DNA of 64,000 nt from a virus. The translations under genes were made by a program, and so were the position numbers. This document shows positions 35,744 through 44,920 of the stretch, piece by piece. Positions within the stretch are counted from its first letter, which is position 1; the number at the start of each line of letters is the position of its first letter. Under the pieces are notes generated by a model. That model was not told the origin of the DNA. It searched no databases and saw only the letters and a list, made by a program, of their open reading frames with translations. The DNA lies in IMG/VR virus record IMGVR_UViG_3300006916_000042, positions 97,859-161,858 of that record, one strand, 5' to 3'.

Positions 35744-35803
35744 TTCTTGAAATACAACATTCAAGATAAAAAAAACCAAGTCTTACTATAGGGAGAAGAA
35801 CCA

Positions 35804-37705
35804 ATGGCTTTTCAATTGTCACCCGGTGTTATCTTTGCTGAAATCGATCTAACTGGTATTATTCCATCTGTTGGTACAACAGAAGGTGCCTTCGTTGGTG
35901 ATTTCAACTGGGGTCCTGCTGAAGAAATCACTCAGGTCTATGACGAATCACAGCTTGTTAACATTTTTGATGCACCAAACGGGAATAACTTCACGTCATG
36001 GTTCACTGCTGCAAACTTCCTGTCATACGGACGTAACCTTAAAATTGTTCGTGCTCTTGATGGGTCCGTAGCAACCAATGCAACAGCAGATGGCTCCGGA
36101 GTTCTGATCAAGAACGAAGGTATTTATGAAGAGAACTATTTTGACGGTTCCGGTTCCGTGGGCCTATGGGCAGCACGTTATGCCGGTGGCAAGGGTAACA
36201 GTCTGACTGTTTCTATCTGCCCGTCATCCAATGCATACTCAGCAACAATGGCAGCAACAGCCAACGTATCATCTGGTAATGCCACAGTCACATTCTCAGC
36301 AAACGTTCACGTTGATGCTGTAAGACCTCTTTCAGTTGGAGACTATCTGACTGTTGGAGCACTGGGTACTGCTGAAGTTCTTGAAATTTCTGCAACCGGC
36401 CTTTCAGTAACAGTTAACTCTGCTGCAATAATGAATGATGACCTTGTAGCCAACTCTGCCGTGGCTTCATGGAAATGGGCTGAAGAATTCGATGCAGCAC
36501 CAGACACATCCTCATATGCAGCAGCACGTAACGGTGCCAATGACGAAATCCACATCGTAGTAGTTGACCAAGGTGGTGAATTCACTGGTGTGGCAAACAC
36601 AATCCTTGAAAAATATCCATTTGCTTCCAAGGCTATTGATGCATCAAACGATGATGGTTCAAGCAACTATTACCGTGATATCATCAAGAACCGTTCAAAG
36701 TACATCTGGTGGATGGACCATCTTGCAACAGGAACAAACTGGGGTACAGAAGCTTCCGGTAAGACCTTCACAGCAGTTGACTCTGTTAACATTGCTCAGT
36801 TGTCTGGTGGTGTTCGTGGTGCACCAACTAATGCCAACACAAACGTTGGTTGGGATTACTTCAAGAATGGTGATGAAGTGGACGTATCTCTGCTTATCAC
36901 TGGTGAAGTAGGCCAGAACACTGCAACCCATGTAATCAACCAGATTGCTGAGTATCGTAGAGACTGTGTGGCATTCCTGTCACCAGAAAAGGCAGACGTT
37001 GTTGATAACCGTGGTTCTGAAGCTACTGATGCAATTGCATACAGAAACACTCTGCCATCAAGTTCATATGCATTCATGGACTCTGCATGGAAATATCAGT
37101 TCGACAAGTACACCAACCTTTATCGTTGGGTTCCTTACAACGGTGATATTGCAGGACTTTGTGTACGTACAGACTTCACACGTGACCCGTGGTACTCACC
37201 AGCCGGTTTCAACCGTGGACAGTTGAAGAACGTAATCAAGAACTCTTGGAACCCTAATATGTCTGAGAGAGATGAGCTATACAAGAAGGGTATCAACCCA
37301 ATTGTTACATTCCCCGGTGAAGGCACAATCCTTTACGGTGATAAGACAATGCTTGCCAAGCCATCAGCATTTGACCGTATCAATGTACGTAGACTGTTCA
37401 TTGTCCTTGAAAAGGCAATCAGTAAGGCTTCCAAGTATTCACTGTTTGAATTCAACGATGCCTTCACACGTGCACAGTTTGTGTCCCTTGTGGACCCATA
37501 CTTGAGAGACGTTCAGGGTCGTAGAGGTATCTTCGATTACCGTGTAGTCTGTGATGAAACCAACAACACTCCGGAGATCATTGATCGTAACGAGTTTATT
37601 GGTGACATCTATATTAAGCCAGCACGTTCAATCAACTTCATCAAGCTGAACTTCATTGCTGTTAGAACCGGTGTATCCTTTGAGGAAGTTGTCGGTAAGT
37701 TCTAA
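35804..37705 (+). CDS. 18: Tail sheath protein gp18
   Basis: 633 residues (T4: 659). The start FQLSPGVIFAEIDLTGIIPS and GAFVGDFNWGPAEEITQVYD are the sheath signature; the C-terminal FDRINVRRLFIVLEKAISKA, with GRRGIFDYRVVCDETNN and VGIRF-type ending PARSINFIKLNFIAVRTG, forms the conserved inner domain. It polymerises around the gp19 tube and contracts. Codon choice (CGT, ATC, GGT) looks optimised compared with the fibre genes, as expected for an abundant protein. Confidence 0.95.
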   Translation: MAFQLSPGVIFAEIDLTGIIPSVGTTEGAFVGDFNWGPAEEITQVYDESQLVNIFDAPNGNNFTSWFTAANFLSYGRNLKIVRALDGSVATNATADGSGVLIKNEGIYEENYFDGSGSVGLWAARYAGGKGNSLTVSICPSSNAYSATMAATANVSSGNATVTFSANVHVDAVRPLSVGDYLTVGALGTAEVLEISATGLSVTVNSAAIMNDDLVANSAVASWKWAEEFDAAPDTSSYAAARNGANDEIHIVVVDQGGEFTGVANTILEKYPFASKAIDASNDDGSSNYYRDIIKNRSKYIWWMDHLATGTNWGTEASGKTFTAVDSVNIAQLSGGVRGAPTNANTNVGWDYFKNGDEVDVSLLITGEVGQNTATHVINQIAEYRRDCVAFLSPEKADVVDNRGSEATDAIAYRNTLPSSSYAFMDSAWKYQFDKYTNLYRWVPYNGDIAGLCVRTDFTRDPWYSPAGFNRGQLKNVIKNSWNPNMSERDELYKKGINPIVTFPGEGTILYGDKTMLAKPSAFDRINVRRLFIVLEKAISKASKYSLFEFNDAFTRAQFVSLVDPYLRDVQGRRGIFDYRVVCDETNNTPEIIDRNEFIGDIYIKPARSINFIKLNFIAVRTGVSFEEVVGKF

Positions 37706-37713
37706 GATGACAA

Positions 37714-37720
37714 CTAAATA
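37714..37720 (+). promoter_or_regulatory. Late promoter-like CTAAATA before gp19
   Basis: CTAAATA 30 bases before the tube gene; the ribosome site TTTAGGAGAAAC follows. Confidence 0.65.
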
Positions 37721-37749
37721 AACAAAAGAGCACTTTAGGAGAAACATAA

Positions 37750-38370
37750 ATGTCATTCAAACCACAAGAGTTTAGATCAGCACTTCAATATGATGGTGCC
37801 AGACCTAACAGATTTAAAGTAAAGATGAACTTTCCAGCTAACTTGAACCTCAGTTCAAGGGCTGGTGGGGCCGATGGTCTTGACGTTCAACGGAAGTTTG
37901 AATTCACATGCCGTGCAGCACAGATACCGGGTTCAACAATCAACCCAGTTTCTACGTTCTATCAGGGTCGTGAAATCAAGCTCCCCGGTGATCGTGTATT
38001 TGATGTGTGGACTGTCACTGTTGTTAACGATGAAGATTTCAAAATCAGGAATGCTTTTGAAGTTTGGATGAACCTTCTAAATTCACATGAAGGAAACTCC
38101 AGAGCCGGTGATATGATGAACTCAGCAGACTACTCTGTTGATGCTCATGTTATTCAGCTTTCTAAGACTGCTGAAGTCAATGCATTGAAGTCGTACAAGC
38201 TGGTTGGTATGTTCCCAACTGATCTTGAGCCTATTTCTTTGGATTGGGGTCTTCAGGACGTTCTTGAAGAATTTTCAATCACCTTTGCCTACCAGTGGTG
38301 GGAAGTCAATGTGGCTGATGCAGACGGTACTGGTGAATCTCCACCAGAACGTAACGTTCTAATCCGTTAA
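37750..38370 (+). CDS. 19: Tail tube protein gp19
   Basis: 206 residues. PQEFRSALQYDGARPNRFKV, FEFTCRAAQIPGSTINPVST and GREIKLPGDRVFDVWTVTV are diagnostic of the T4 tube family (T4 gp19 has 163). The C-terminal segment EEFSITFAYQWWEVN is the last strand of the tube barrel. It follows the sheath gene as in T4. Confidence 0.93.
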   Translation: MSFKPQEFRSALQYDGARPNRFKVKMNFPANLNLSSRAGGADGLDVQRKFEFTCRAAQIPGSTINPVSTFYQGREIKLPGDRVFDVWTVTVVNDEDFKIRNAFEVWMNLLNSHEGNSRAGDMMNSADYSVDAHVIQLSKTAEVNALKSYKLVGMFPTDLEPISLDWGLQDVLEEFSITFAYQWWEVNVADADGTGESPPERNVLIR

Positions 38371-38382
38371 TTGAATTGAGTG

Positions 38383-38408
38383 GTGGTCGGGAGTAACCTT
38401 CCGGCCAC
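38383..38408 (+). terminator. Stem-loop between gp19 and gp20
   Basis: GTGGTCGG and CCGGCCAC form an 8-bp stem around a ten-base loop. There is no T run after it, so it may be an RNA-processing or partial-termination site that lowers gp20 relative to gp19, not a full terminator. Confidence 0.45.
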
Positions 38409-38427
38409 ACTAATATAGGGTATTGAA

Positions 38428-40095
38428 ATGGGAATCAGAGAGTATATAACCGAAGAATTATTTGGTTTTGAAATCAAGAAAAAGACTGCTGATAGAGAAG
38501 AGAAGAACAGAAGCTTTGTACCACCGACTGAGGAAGATGGTGCAGTTGTTGTTCAATCTAATCTTACCGGCACGTCTATGGGCACCTTCATTGATTTGGA
38601 AGGTACAACCAAGAGTGAAATTGAGCAGATCACCCGATATCGTGAAGCCTCAACACAGCCTGAACTAGAACGAGCTATTGATCATATCATAAATGAAGCC
38701 ATTGTAACAGAAGATAATGGCCATTCTGTGAAGGTCGTATGTGACGAACTGAAACAACCCGACAAAATCAAGAAGAAGATCATAGAGGAATTTGAAGAAA
38801 TTCTCCGGATGATGAACTTTGGCCAGATCGGACATGACATCTTTAGACGATGGTATGTTGATGGACGTTTCTACTATCACGTCATTATCGATGAGAAGAA
38901 CCCTAAGAACGGTATTCTTGAACTGAGATATGTCGATCCAAGACGTATCCGGAAAATCAGGGAAATCAACCGTGAGAAGGACCCCAAATCTGGCATTGAT
39001 ATCATCAAGACAGTCCGGGAATATTTTCTATACAATGAAAGAGGATTGCTTGGTTCCCAGACAAACTTGGGTGCCAAGATTGCCGTTGATTCCATATCCG
39101 TTGTAACGTCAGGTCTTGTTGATCCACGTTCCGGTATGGTCATTTCATATATCCAGAAAGCACTCAAGTCCCTGAACGATTTGAGAAGGCTTGAAGACTC
39201 CGTTGTTATCTATCGTCTGGTCCGTGCACCTGAAAGACGTATCCATTATGTGGATGTGTCGAACATGACAACAATCAAGGGTGAAGAATACATCAAGAAG
39301 CAGATGCAGCTATATCGTAACAAAGTTGTGTATGATTCTGATACCGGCACGATCCGTGATGACCGAAATATCATGGCCATGCAGGAAGACTATTGGGTTC
39401 CCCGTAAGGACGGTAAGAATGCCGAAATTGACACCCTACAGGGTGGACAAAACCTTGGTGAGGTGGAAGATGTACGATACTTCAAAAAGAGGCTGTATGA
39501 AGCTCTTAACGTGCCTATCTCCCGTCTTGATCCGGAACAGCAGGGTTTCAACTTTGGTGTTGTGACTGAGATAACCCGTGATGAACTCCACTTCCATAAA
39601 TTCATCTCCAGAATGAGAAACAAATTCTCAACCCTGTTTGATGAACTGTTGAGAGTCCAGTGTGTCACAAAGGGAATCTGTACCGAAGAAGAGTGGGAAG
39701 AATTCAAAAACTACATCTGGTATGACTGGATCAAAGACAACAACATTGAAGAAATCAAGGAAGCTGAGTTATTCAGAAACCGTCTTGGTCTCTTGGCCGA
39801 TGCTGATCAATACGTGGGCCGATACTTCTCAAAGGAACACATCCAGAAGAAGATTCTCATGTTGGATGATGATGAAATCAAAGAGATGGATAAACAGATC
39901 GAAAAAGAAGCCAAGGAAGGCAAACTGCCTGCTGATGATGGCTTTGGTAATCCGGTCGTGCCTTCAACGGGTGGTGGACAACCACCCCCACCACCAATGG
40001 AACCTGAAGGGGAACTACCACCGGAAGGTGAAGAAGCACCACAGGATTCACCACCACCTAAAAAACAACCTGAAAAAGATGAAAAGCCTAAATAA
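38428..40095 (+). CDS. 20: Portal vertex protein gp20
   Basis: 555 residues (T4: 524). Portal signatures: TTKSEIEQITRYREASTQPE, ELERAIDHIINEAIV, RRWYVDGRFYYHVIID, the YVDPRRIRKIREI block and LVRAPERRIHYVDVSNM. The stem/crown part follows with RLYEALNVPISRLDPEQQGF. The last ~60 residues are a disordered Pro/Glu tail (GGGQPPPPPMEPEGELPP), absent from T4. It forms the dodecameric channel for packaging. Confidence 0.95.
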   Translation: MGIREYITEELFGFEIKKKTADREEKNRSFVPPTEEDGAVVVQSNLTGTSMGTFIDLEGTTKSEIEQITRYREASTQPELERAIDHIINEAIVTEDNGHSVKVVCDELKQPDKIKKKIIEEFEEILRMMNFGQIGHDIFRRWYVDGRFYYHVIIDEKNPKNGILELRYVDPRRIRKIREINREKDPKSGIDIIKTVREYFLYNERGLLGSQTNLGAKIAVDSISVVTSGLVDPRSGMVISYIQKALKSLNDLRRLEDSVVIYRLVRAPERRIHYVDVSNMTTIKGEEYIKKQMQLYRNKVVYDSDTGTIRDDRNIMAMQEDYWVPRKDGKNAEIDTLQGGQNLGEVEDVRYFKKRLYEALNVPISRLDPEQQGFNFGVVTEITRDELHFHKFISRMRNKFSTLFDELLRVQCVTKGICTEEEWEEFKNYIWYDWIKDNNIEEIKEAELFRNRLGLLADADQYVGRYFSKEHIQKKILMLDDDEIKEMDKQIEKEAKEGKLPADDGFGNPVVPSTGGGQPPPPPMEPEGELPPEGEEAPQDSPPPKKQPEKDEKPK

Positions 40096-40117
40096 TTCAT
40101 CATAGGAGAACACAATC

Positions 40118-40918
40118 ATGTCTGTAAAAGAAGCACTTAACAATTTTCTGGAAAAGAACCTGTCTGAAGCCAAGGAAGGCTTTGAGCAGGAACTGGGTAC
40201 TATTGCACTTAGAAAGCTTGATGAAGTGAAATTTGTCGTTGCAAAGGACTGGCTTACCGAAGCTAAAGAGTCTGATGACGATGATGAAGATGAAGATGAT
40301 GATGAAGATGAAGATGATGTAGAAGAAGGTTTTACTCAGCACGATTATGAGAAAATGGCAAAACGTGAAGGCAGTGATGTTGCCCATGTTAAAGGTACTG
40401 ATTCAAACTCAAAGAGAAAAATCAGAAACATGAAGGCTCGTGATCGTAGAGCTAGTAAGAAAGTTAATGAAGATGAGCAGATCGATGAACATTCTGTATA
40501 TAAAGATCATTCTCCAGATAGTGGAAAATCTTTAACTAATAAAGCAACTGTTAAATCTTTCAAAAATGCTGAAAAAAAAGGTGAATTTTTGGGAAAGCAG
40601 ACATCTAACCATTGGAAAGATACTGGAAGAACAGATTTGAAGTCTGGTACTCATCGTATCAAGATGGAAAGAGGTAAAGATGGAAAGCCTGTAAGAAATT
40701 ATGTAAAAGAAGATGAGCAGATCGATGAACTGGGTGACGAAACTTTGAAGTCTTATAGAGATAAAGCTGATAAAGATATCAAAAGAAGAATTAATGATGG
40801 AATGAAACAGGGAAATACTCCAGATAAACAAACTAGAGAGTATAATGCTAAATTTAATAAAAAAATTAACAACAGAGTTACTGGAATTAGAAGAGCATCA
40901 AAAGATCATAAAAAATGA
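40118..40918 (+). CDS. Acidic prohead-core-like protein (gp67 position)
   Basis: 266 residues, located after the portal where T4 carries gene 67. The N-terminal NNFLEKNLSEAKEGFEQEL and RKLDEVKFVVAKDWLTEAK resembles the start of gp68 at 42700. Next comes an Asp/Glu tract, then a Lys-rich region. EDEQIDE occurs twice (encoded by a 22-base direct repeat), each holding an I-D-E triplet like gp21 cleavage sites. The second half is clearly more AT-rich (AAA, AGA, TCT codons) than its neighbours, suggesting an inserted segment. A core protein cut into peptides is the likely role. Confidence 0.6.
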   Translation: MSVKEALNNFLEKNLSEAKEGFEQELGTIALRKLDEVKFVVAKDWLTEAKESDDDDEDEDDDEDEDDVEEGFTQHDYEKMAKREGSDVAHVKGTDSNSKRKIRNMKARDRRASKKVNEDEQIDEHSVYKDHSPDSGKSLTNKATVKSFKNAEKKGEFLGKQTSNHWKDTGRTDLKSGTHRIKMERGKDGKPVRNYVKEDEQIDELGDETLKSYRDKADKDIKRRINDGMKQGNTPDKQTREYNAKFNKKINNRVTGIRRASKDHKK

Positions 40919-41556
40919 AAAAACTCAAGGACATAAGAGAGCAGGCTCCTGCACAGGAAATCAAGCTACTGGGTGAAGCATCCGGTGCTGATCTGCCTAT
41001 TATTCTTGTGGCCAAGAGAAAAGCCCTGAGAATGTTTCCTGATGGGCAGATAGTCGGGTTGTATTACATCAAGGCTATTGACCGGTTCATTACCGTACCA
41101 CACACAGTGTTTGGCATGACCTCAGAGGCCAAGTCAACAAAACAGGGTCGTAGTTCTGAAATCGATAATGTCATATCAAAGTATTTTGATGGTGAGCTTA
41201 ACATAGGTCAGGCTCGAAAGAAACTCAAGATGCTTGGTGTTATCAACCCTGATCCAATTCTCAGGGAAGAAGACGAAACCATTGATGAGGGTGTTGCACA
41301 GTCAATCACCAAGCTTGCCGGATCAAAGGGTGGTAAGGCCATTGGCCGTGCAGCTACCGGGTATGCTTTGAGAAAAGTCAGGGACAGGCTAGAAAAAGAT
41401 AAAACTGAACATGAAAATCAGAAACAAGCTGATCGACCCGGTGTGAAAACTCCAAAAGACAAAAAAATGGCCGGTAAATTCATACCAAAGGATAAAGTCC
41501 AAAAAGCTGGACGTAAGCTTGGGTTGATTGCATTCAGACGTAAAGAGAAAGACTAA
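40915..41556 (+). CDS. Head-region protein with possible gp21 cleavage motif
   Basis: 213 residues. The N-terminal domain contains DLPIILVAKRKALRMFPDGQ and IVGLYYIKAIDRFITVPHTV; the C-terminal domain is basic and helical. Between them EEDETIDEGVAQS resembles the EDEQIDE motif of the preceding protein and again fits the gp21 rule (I-D-E). Overlaps the previous gene by ATGA. The location among prohead genes suggests a core or internal head protein. Family not recognised. Confidence 0.55.
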   Translation: MKKLKDIREQAPAQEIKLLGEASGADLPIILVAKRKALRMFPDGQIVGLYYIKAIDRFITVPHTVFGMTSEAKSTKQGRSSEIDNVISKYFDGELNIGQARKKLKMLGVINPDPILREEDETIDEGVAQSITKLAGSKGGKAIGRAATGYALRKVRDRLEKDKTEHENQKQADRPGVKTPKDKKMAGKFIPKDKVQKAGRKLGLIAFRRKEKD

Positions 41557-41561
41557 GACCA

Positions 41562-41837
41562 ATGGCTGATAGATTTTCAAGAGATGAAGTTCTCATAGAT
41601 TCACCAGCAGCATCTGGATTTGTCATCACGGCAAATGATACAGTTAATCTGGAACAAACAACCCGTGGTATATACGTTGGTGTTGCTGGAGATATTGGTA
41701 TTCAGTTTTCTGGATATTTTGGACAGTCAAATGTAAATATTTTGTTTACAAATGTTCCTGTTGGTATTCTTCCAGTTCGTGCTGATCGTGTTCATGCAGC
41801 TAATACAACAGCAACCGGTCTTATTGGTTTATACTAA
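41562..41837 (+). CDS. Small conserved virion protein
   Basis: 91 residues in a family widespread in marine phages: DSPAASGFVITANDTVNLEQ, TTRGIYVGVAGDIGIQF, FTNVPVGILPVRADRVHAAN, ending TATGLIGLY. The conserved end (LPVRxxRVHATxTTA) and beta-only character suggest a capsid decoration or fibre-tip domain. It is joined by a TAATG overlap to the LamG-like protein, so the two may form one surface structure. Confidence 0.65.
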   Translation: MADRFSRDEVLIDSPAASGFVITANDTVNLEQTTRGIYVGVAGDIGIQFSGYFGQSNVNILFTNVPVGILPVRADRVHAANTTATGLIGLY

Positions 41838-42673
41838 TGGCTGATCCTTTTTGGAATAATGTTGTAACCCTTTTAAATTTTGAGGGTGCAAATAACAGCA
41901 ACATCAGTGTTAATTCTGCAAATAATGCCAGTCCACCAGAACATTCTGGTGTAGGGTGTGTTATTACTGACGTAAGAAGCAAATTTGGTAGCACATCTGT
42001 ATACATTCCCAATAATGCATATGTTTCAACAGGTCCAAAAAATACAGGTGCCGGTGAAGATTATGAGTTTGGTTCCAGTGATTGGACTGTTGAAGGTTGG
42101 TTCAACATACCAGCAGAAGCCGGTATTCAACATATGGTATTTGCATATGGTAATGATTCACCAACTCCGGATGATATTCCATGGTCTTTAGCATATAACA
42201 CCATTGAGAATACATTTATAGGTTCAGTGAAAATAGGGGACACTACATCTGCTGCAAATACAATGGTATTTGATCTTGATACAGATGGAGCAGCAACAGG
42301 TCCTGCTGGACATTTCAACGACACATTCAGTCACATCCACCTGACTAGAAATGGTGGTAATATCATAATTGGTATAGACGGATTCAATGTGGTTTCCACG
42401 GGTCTTATACCGGCTGATGCTGCACTATACAGATTCATTGATGATGGTGGTGTTACCCCACCGTCAATTGGTGGCTCCCGTTCCGGTCTTGGTAATATTG
42501 CTGATGACCTACCAATGTATGTTGATGAGTTTAGAATTACTAAGGGTGTGGCCAGATACACTGGTGCAACCTATGATGTTCCAACTGCTGCATTTTCCAC
42601 AAGTGGTGGTGGTGGTGGTGCAAGTATATCAGGAAATTATGGAAATAACCTAAGTATAAGAATCGGTTTGTAG
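41837..42673 (+). CDS. LamG/concanavalin-like virion protein
   Basis: 278 residues. FWNNVVTLLNFEGANNSN, SDWTVEGWFNIPAEAGIQHM and the later VDEFRITKGVARYTGATYDV are the standard phage LamG jelly-roll pattern, a carbohydrate-binding fold. The C-terminus has a Gly-rich GGGGGASISG turn. Lying between core genes of the prohead, it may be a head-surface lectin. It ends in TAG. Confidence 0.75.
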   Translation: MADPFWNNVVTLLNFEGANNSNISVNSANNASPPEHSGVGCVITDVRSKFGSTSVYIPNNAYVSTGPKNTGAGEDYEFGSSDWTVEGWFNIPAEAGIQHMVFAYGNDSPTPDDIPWSLAYNTIENTFIGSVKIGDTTSAANTMVFDLDTDGAATGPAGHFNDTFSHIHLTRNGGNIIIGIDGFNVVSTGLIPADAALYRFIDDGGVTPPSIGGSRSGLGNIADDLPMYVDEFRITKGVARYTGATYDVPTAAFSTSGGGGGASISGNYGNNLSIRIGL

Positions 42674-42687
42674 AAGAACTTGAAAGC

Positions 42688-42694
42688 ATAAATA
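42688..42694 (+). promoter_or_regulatory. Late promoter-like ATAAATA before gp68
   Basis: CATAAATA five bases before the gp68 ATG, leaving hardly any leader; the second such close spacing after gp4. Confidence 0.45.
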
Positions 42695-42699
42695 AGAAC

Positions 42700-43080
42700 A
42701 TGAACATTGTCAAACACATAACGTCTAACAATCTGGTAGAGGCTAAACAGGAAATCGATGATCTTCTGTTTGAGATGGCTCAACAGAAACTTGTTGAAGT
42801 TCGTAAAATGATATCTGTGTCTGACTGGGTTATTGAAGAAGGCCGGTTCAAGATTGTTCGTGCCAAGGTCCGGAATGGTAAAATTCTGAGACGGCACAAA
42901 GAAGCTGCCATGGATGGCTTCACCATGAGAGGTGGCAAGGTCACCAAGATGTCTCCGACCGAAAGACGGAAGAGACGGCTCTCCCAGAGAAAGGGTGCTC
43001 GTAAGAGAAAAGCCAAGAGAGTGCAAACCAGAGTAAACACAAAGAAGGCCCTTCGTAAAAGAAGAAGCATGGGGATTTAG
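42700..43080 (+). CDS. 68: Prohead core protein gp68
   Basis: 126 residues (T4 gp68: 141). N-terminal NNLVEAKQEIDDLLFEMAQQ and KLVEVRKMI, then an extremely basic C-terminal half (TERRKRRLSQRKGARKRKAK). This basic core-protein profile just before gp21 matches gp68 of T4-like phages. The N-terminus shares the NLxEAK...KLxEVR pattern with the protein at 40118. The TAG stop is followed directly and in frame by the gp21 ATG. Confidence 0.8.
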   Translation: MNIVKHITSNNLVEAKQEIDDLLFEMAQQKLVEVRKMISVSDWVIEEGRFKIVRAKVRNGKILRRHKEAAMDGFTMRGGKVTKMSPTERRKRRLSQRKGARKRKAKRVQTRVNTKKALRKRRSMGI

Positions 43081-43743
43081 ATGGCTAAGTTAATCAAAGA
43101 AGAAATCGACGTGTCCAACATGGACTTCATCGTCGAATCCGTGGGTGGTAAGAAAAACTACTTCATCCGTGGTATCTTTATGCAGTCTGAGCAGAAGAAC
43201 CGTAATGGTCGTATCTATCCAAAGTCACTACTCCAGAGAGAAGTGGCCCGATACAACAACAACTATGTGACCGAAAACCGTGCATTCGGTGAACTGGGTC
43301 ATCCAGACTCCCCGACAATCAACCTTCCACTCGTGTCACATGTGATGACCAAGCTTACTGAAGATGGAAACAACTTCATTGGTGAGGCTAAAATCCTTGA
43401 TACACCAAACGGCAAGATTGTCAAGACCCTTATTGATGAGGGTTGTAAAATGGGTGTTTCTTCACGTGGTGTTGGCACACTTAAGGAATCCAACGGGTGT
43501 AAGCTCGTTCAGGATGATTTCTACCTATCCACAGCAGCCGATATCGTAGCAGACCCATCTGCCCCAGAAGCCTTTGTGCAAGGCATTATGGAAGGAAAAG
43601 ATTGGGTTATGTCTCCGAAAGGGTGGACAGAATTCGACTACGACTCTGCCAAGAAAAACCTCAGAGAGGCAAAAATGGCAGATTTCGAAGATCGGGCAGT
43701 AAAAATCTTTGAGAATTTCCTGTCTAAAATACAAAATTCCTAA
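43081..43743 (+). CDS. 21: Prohead core scaffold and protease gp21
   Basis: 220 residues (T4: 212). Serine protease of the herpes-assemblin fold: GHPDSPTINLPLVSHVM supplies the catalytic His and the MGVSSRGVGTLK stretch the Ser. NGRIYPKSLLQREVARYNNN is the family entry motif. gp21 cleaves scaffold, core and capsid proteins after (L/I)-x-E; candidate sites occur in gp23, the two targeting peptides and the core proteins here. Confidence 0.95.
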   Translation: MAKLIKEEIDVSNMDFIVESVGGKKNYFIRGIFMQSEQKNRNGRIYPKSLLQREVARYNNNYVTENRAFGELGHPDSPTINLPLVSHVMTKLTEDGNNFIGEAKILDTPNGKIVKTLIDEGCKMGVSSRGVGTLKESNGCKLVQDDFYLSTAADIVADPSAPEAFVQGIMEGKDWVMSPKGWTEFDYDSAKKNLREAKMADFEDRAVKIFENFLSKIQNS

Positions 43744-43746
43744 ATA
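43740..43746 (+). promoter_or_regulatory. Late promoter-like CTAAATA before gp22
   Basis: CTAAATA overlaps the gp21 stop codon and precedes the ribosome site AATAGGAGATAAACC of gp22. Confidence 0.6.
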
Positions 43747-43772
43747 AAAAGAGAACAATAGGAGATAAACCA

Positions 43773-44906
43773 ATGCCGACTCTTAAAGAAGCAGCAGCAG
43801 ACGTTCTTCACGGCAATGTGAAGAAGAAAAAAGGACAGGCCGACAAGGCTGAAAGACTACCGGGTGAGGTTCAAGACCTTGGTAAAGCAGTAGTGGAACC
43901 TGATGAGTCAGAAGGTCCAGATGCTTCCGTTGGTGTTAAAAAAGACTCTTCAAAGTCTTCCACAACCAAAGTAAAGGGTGAAGGCCGTAAGAAGTCCCAG
44001 AGCCTGAAGGGTGATATGCAGGAAGAAGAAGAGCTAGATGAAGACATCCTTGATGAGGATGGAAATCCAATCGATGATGATCCAGAGCTTAACGAAGCAT
44101 ATGACGAAGACGATGATGAAGACCTAGAAGAAAACTGGGAAATCGACGTTCCATCTATCGATGATATTGAGCTTGATCTCTCTGAAGACATTGCAGCCAT
44201 GTTTGGTGAAGGTGACTTCTCAGATGATTTCATGGAAAGAGTTTCAACAGTATTTGAAGCAGCAGTTCGTGCAAACGTCAAGAGATACGAAAATGATCTT
44301 AAGGAAGCTTTTGAAGAAGCCCTTGATGACACTGTTGTGAGCATTCAGGAATCACTTGAATCAGATGTTTCAGACTATCTGGAATATGTTGCTGAGAGTT
44401 GGGTTGCAGAAAATGAAGTTGCAATCGAATCTGGTGTACGTAACGAGATTTCGGAAGACTTCATTAACGGTCTGAAGAACCTGTTCACTGAACACTATAT
44501 CGACATCCCAGATGACAAGGTTGATGTTGTTGAAGAATTGTCTGAAAAGATTGCCGAACTCAAGGAAGAACTTGATGAGCAGATTGAAGTCAATGTTGAA
44601 ATGAACTCTGTGATCAAGGAACATGTAAAAGCTGAAGCATTCTATACGGTTGCAGAAGGTCTTACAGAAACTCAGACAGAAAAACTTCGTACACTTGCCG
44701 AAGAGATTGATTTCAAAGACTACGAAAGCTTTACAAAGAAGCTTGAGAACGTCAAGGAAAGCTATTTCAGCAAGAAGACTGGTGGATCATCTGCACGTCA
44801 GCTTGATGAAGAAGTAATTCAAAATCCAGAGCTTGGTAAGGTTGAAGATATGTCAGGACGTATGGCAGCATACTCCAGCATGTTGAAAAAGACCCGTGCT
44901 GAGTAA
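43773..44906 (+). CDS. 22: Prohead core scaffold protein gp22
   Basis: 377 residues (T4: 269). Acidic and mostly helical, with long Glu/Asp tracts (EEEELDEDILDED) and coiled-coil-like segments (VEELSEKIAELKEELDEQIE). The end (EKLRTLAEEIDFKDYESFTK and GRMAAYSSMLKKT) matches the conserved gp22 C-terminus. It builds the internal scaffold on which gp23 assembles and is destroyed by gp21. Several L/I-x-E sites are present. Confidence 0.88.
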   Translation: MPTLKEAAADVLHGNVKKKKGQADKAERLPGEVQDLGKAVVEPDESEGPDASVGVKKDSSKSSTTKVKGEGRKKSQSLKGDMQEEEELDEDILDEDGNPIDDDPELNEAYDEDDDEDLEENWEIDVPSIDDIELDLSEDIAAMFGEGDFSDDFMERVSTVFEAAVRANVKRYENDLKEAFEEALDDTVVSIQESLESDVSDYLEYVAESWVAENEVAIESGVRNEISEDFINGLKNLFTEHYIDIPDDKVDVVEELSEKIAELKEELDEQIEVNVEMNSVIKEHVKAEAFYTVAEGLTETQTEKLRTLAEEIDFKDYESFTKKLENVKESYFSKKTGGSSARQLDEEVIQNPELGKVEDMSGRMAAYSSMLKKTRAE

Positions 44907-44920
44907 AGATTCTGAAATCT

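Noticed and set aside
35785-35800. T7 RNA polymerase promoter (ACTATAGGGAGA) before gp18
   Set aside because: Only the downstream 12 bases match; the recognition half (TAATACGACTC) is absent, there is no T7-like polymerase, and GGGAGA serves as ribosome site.
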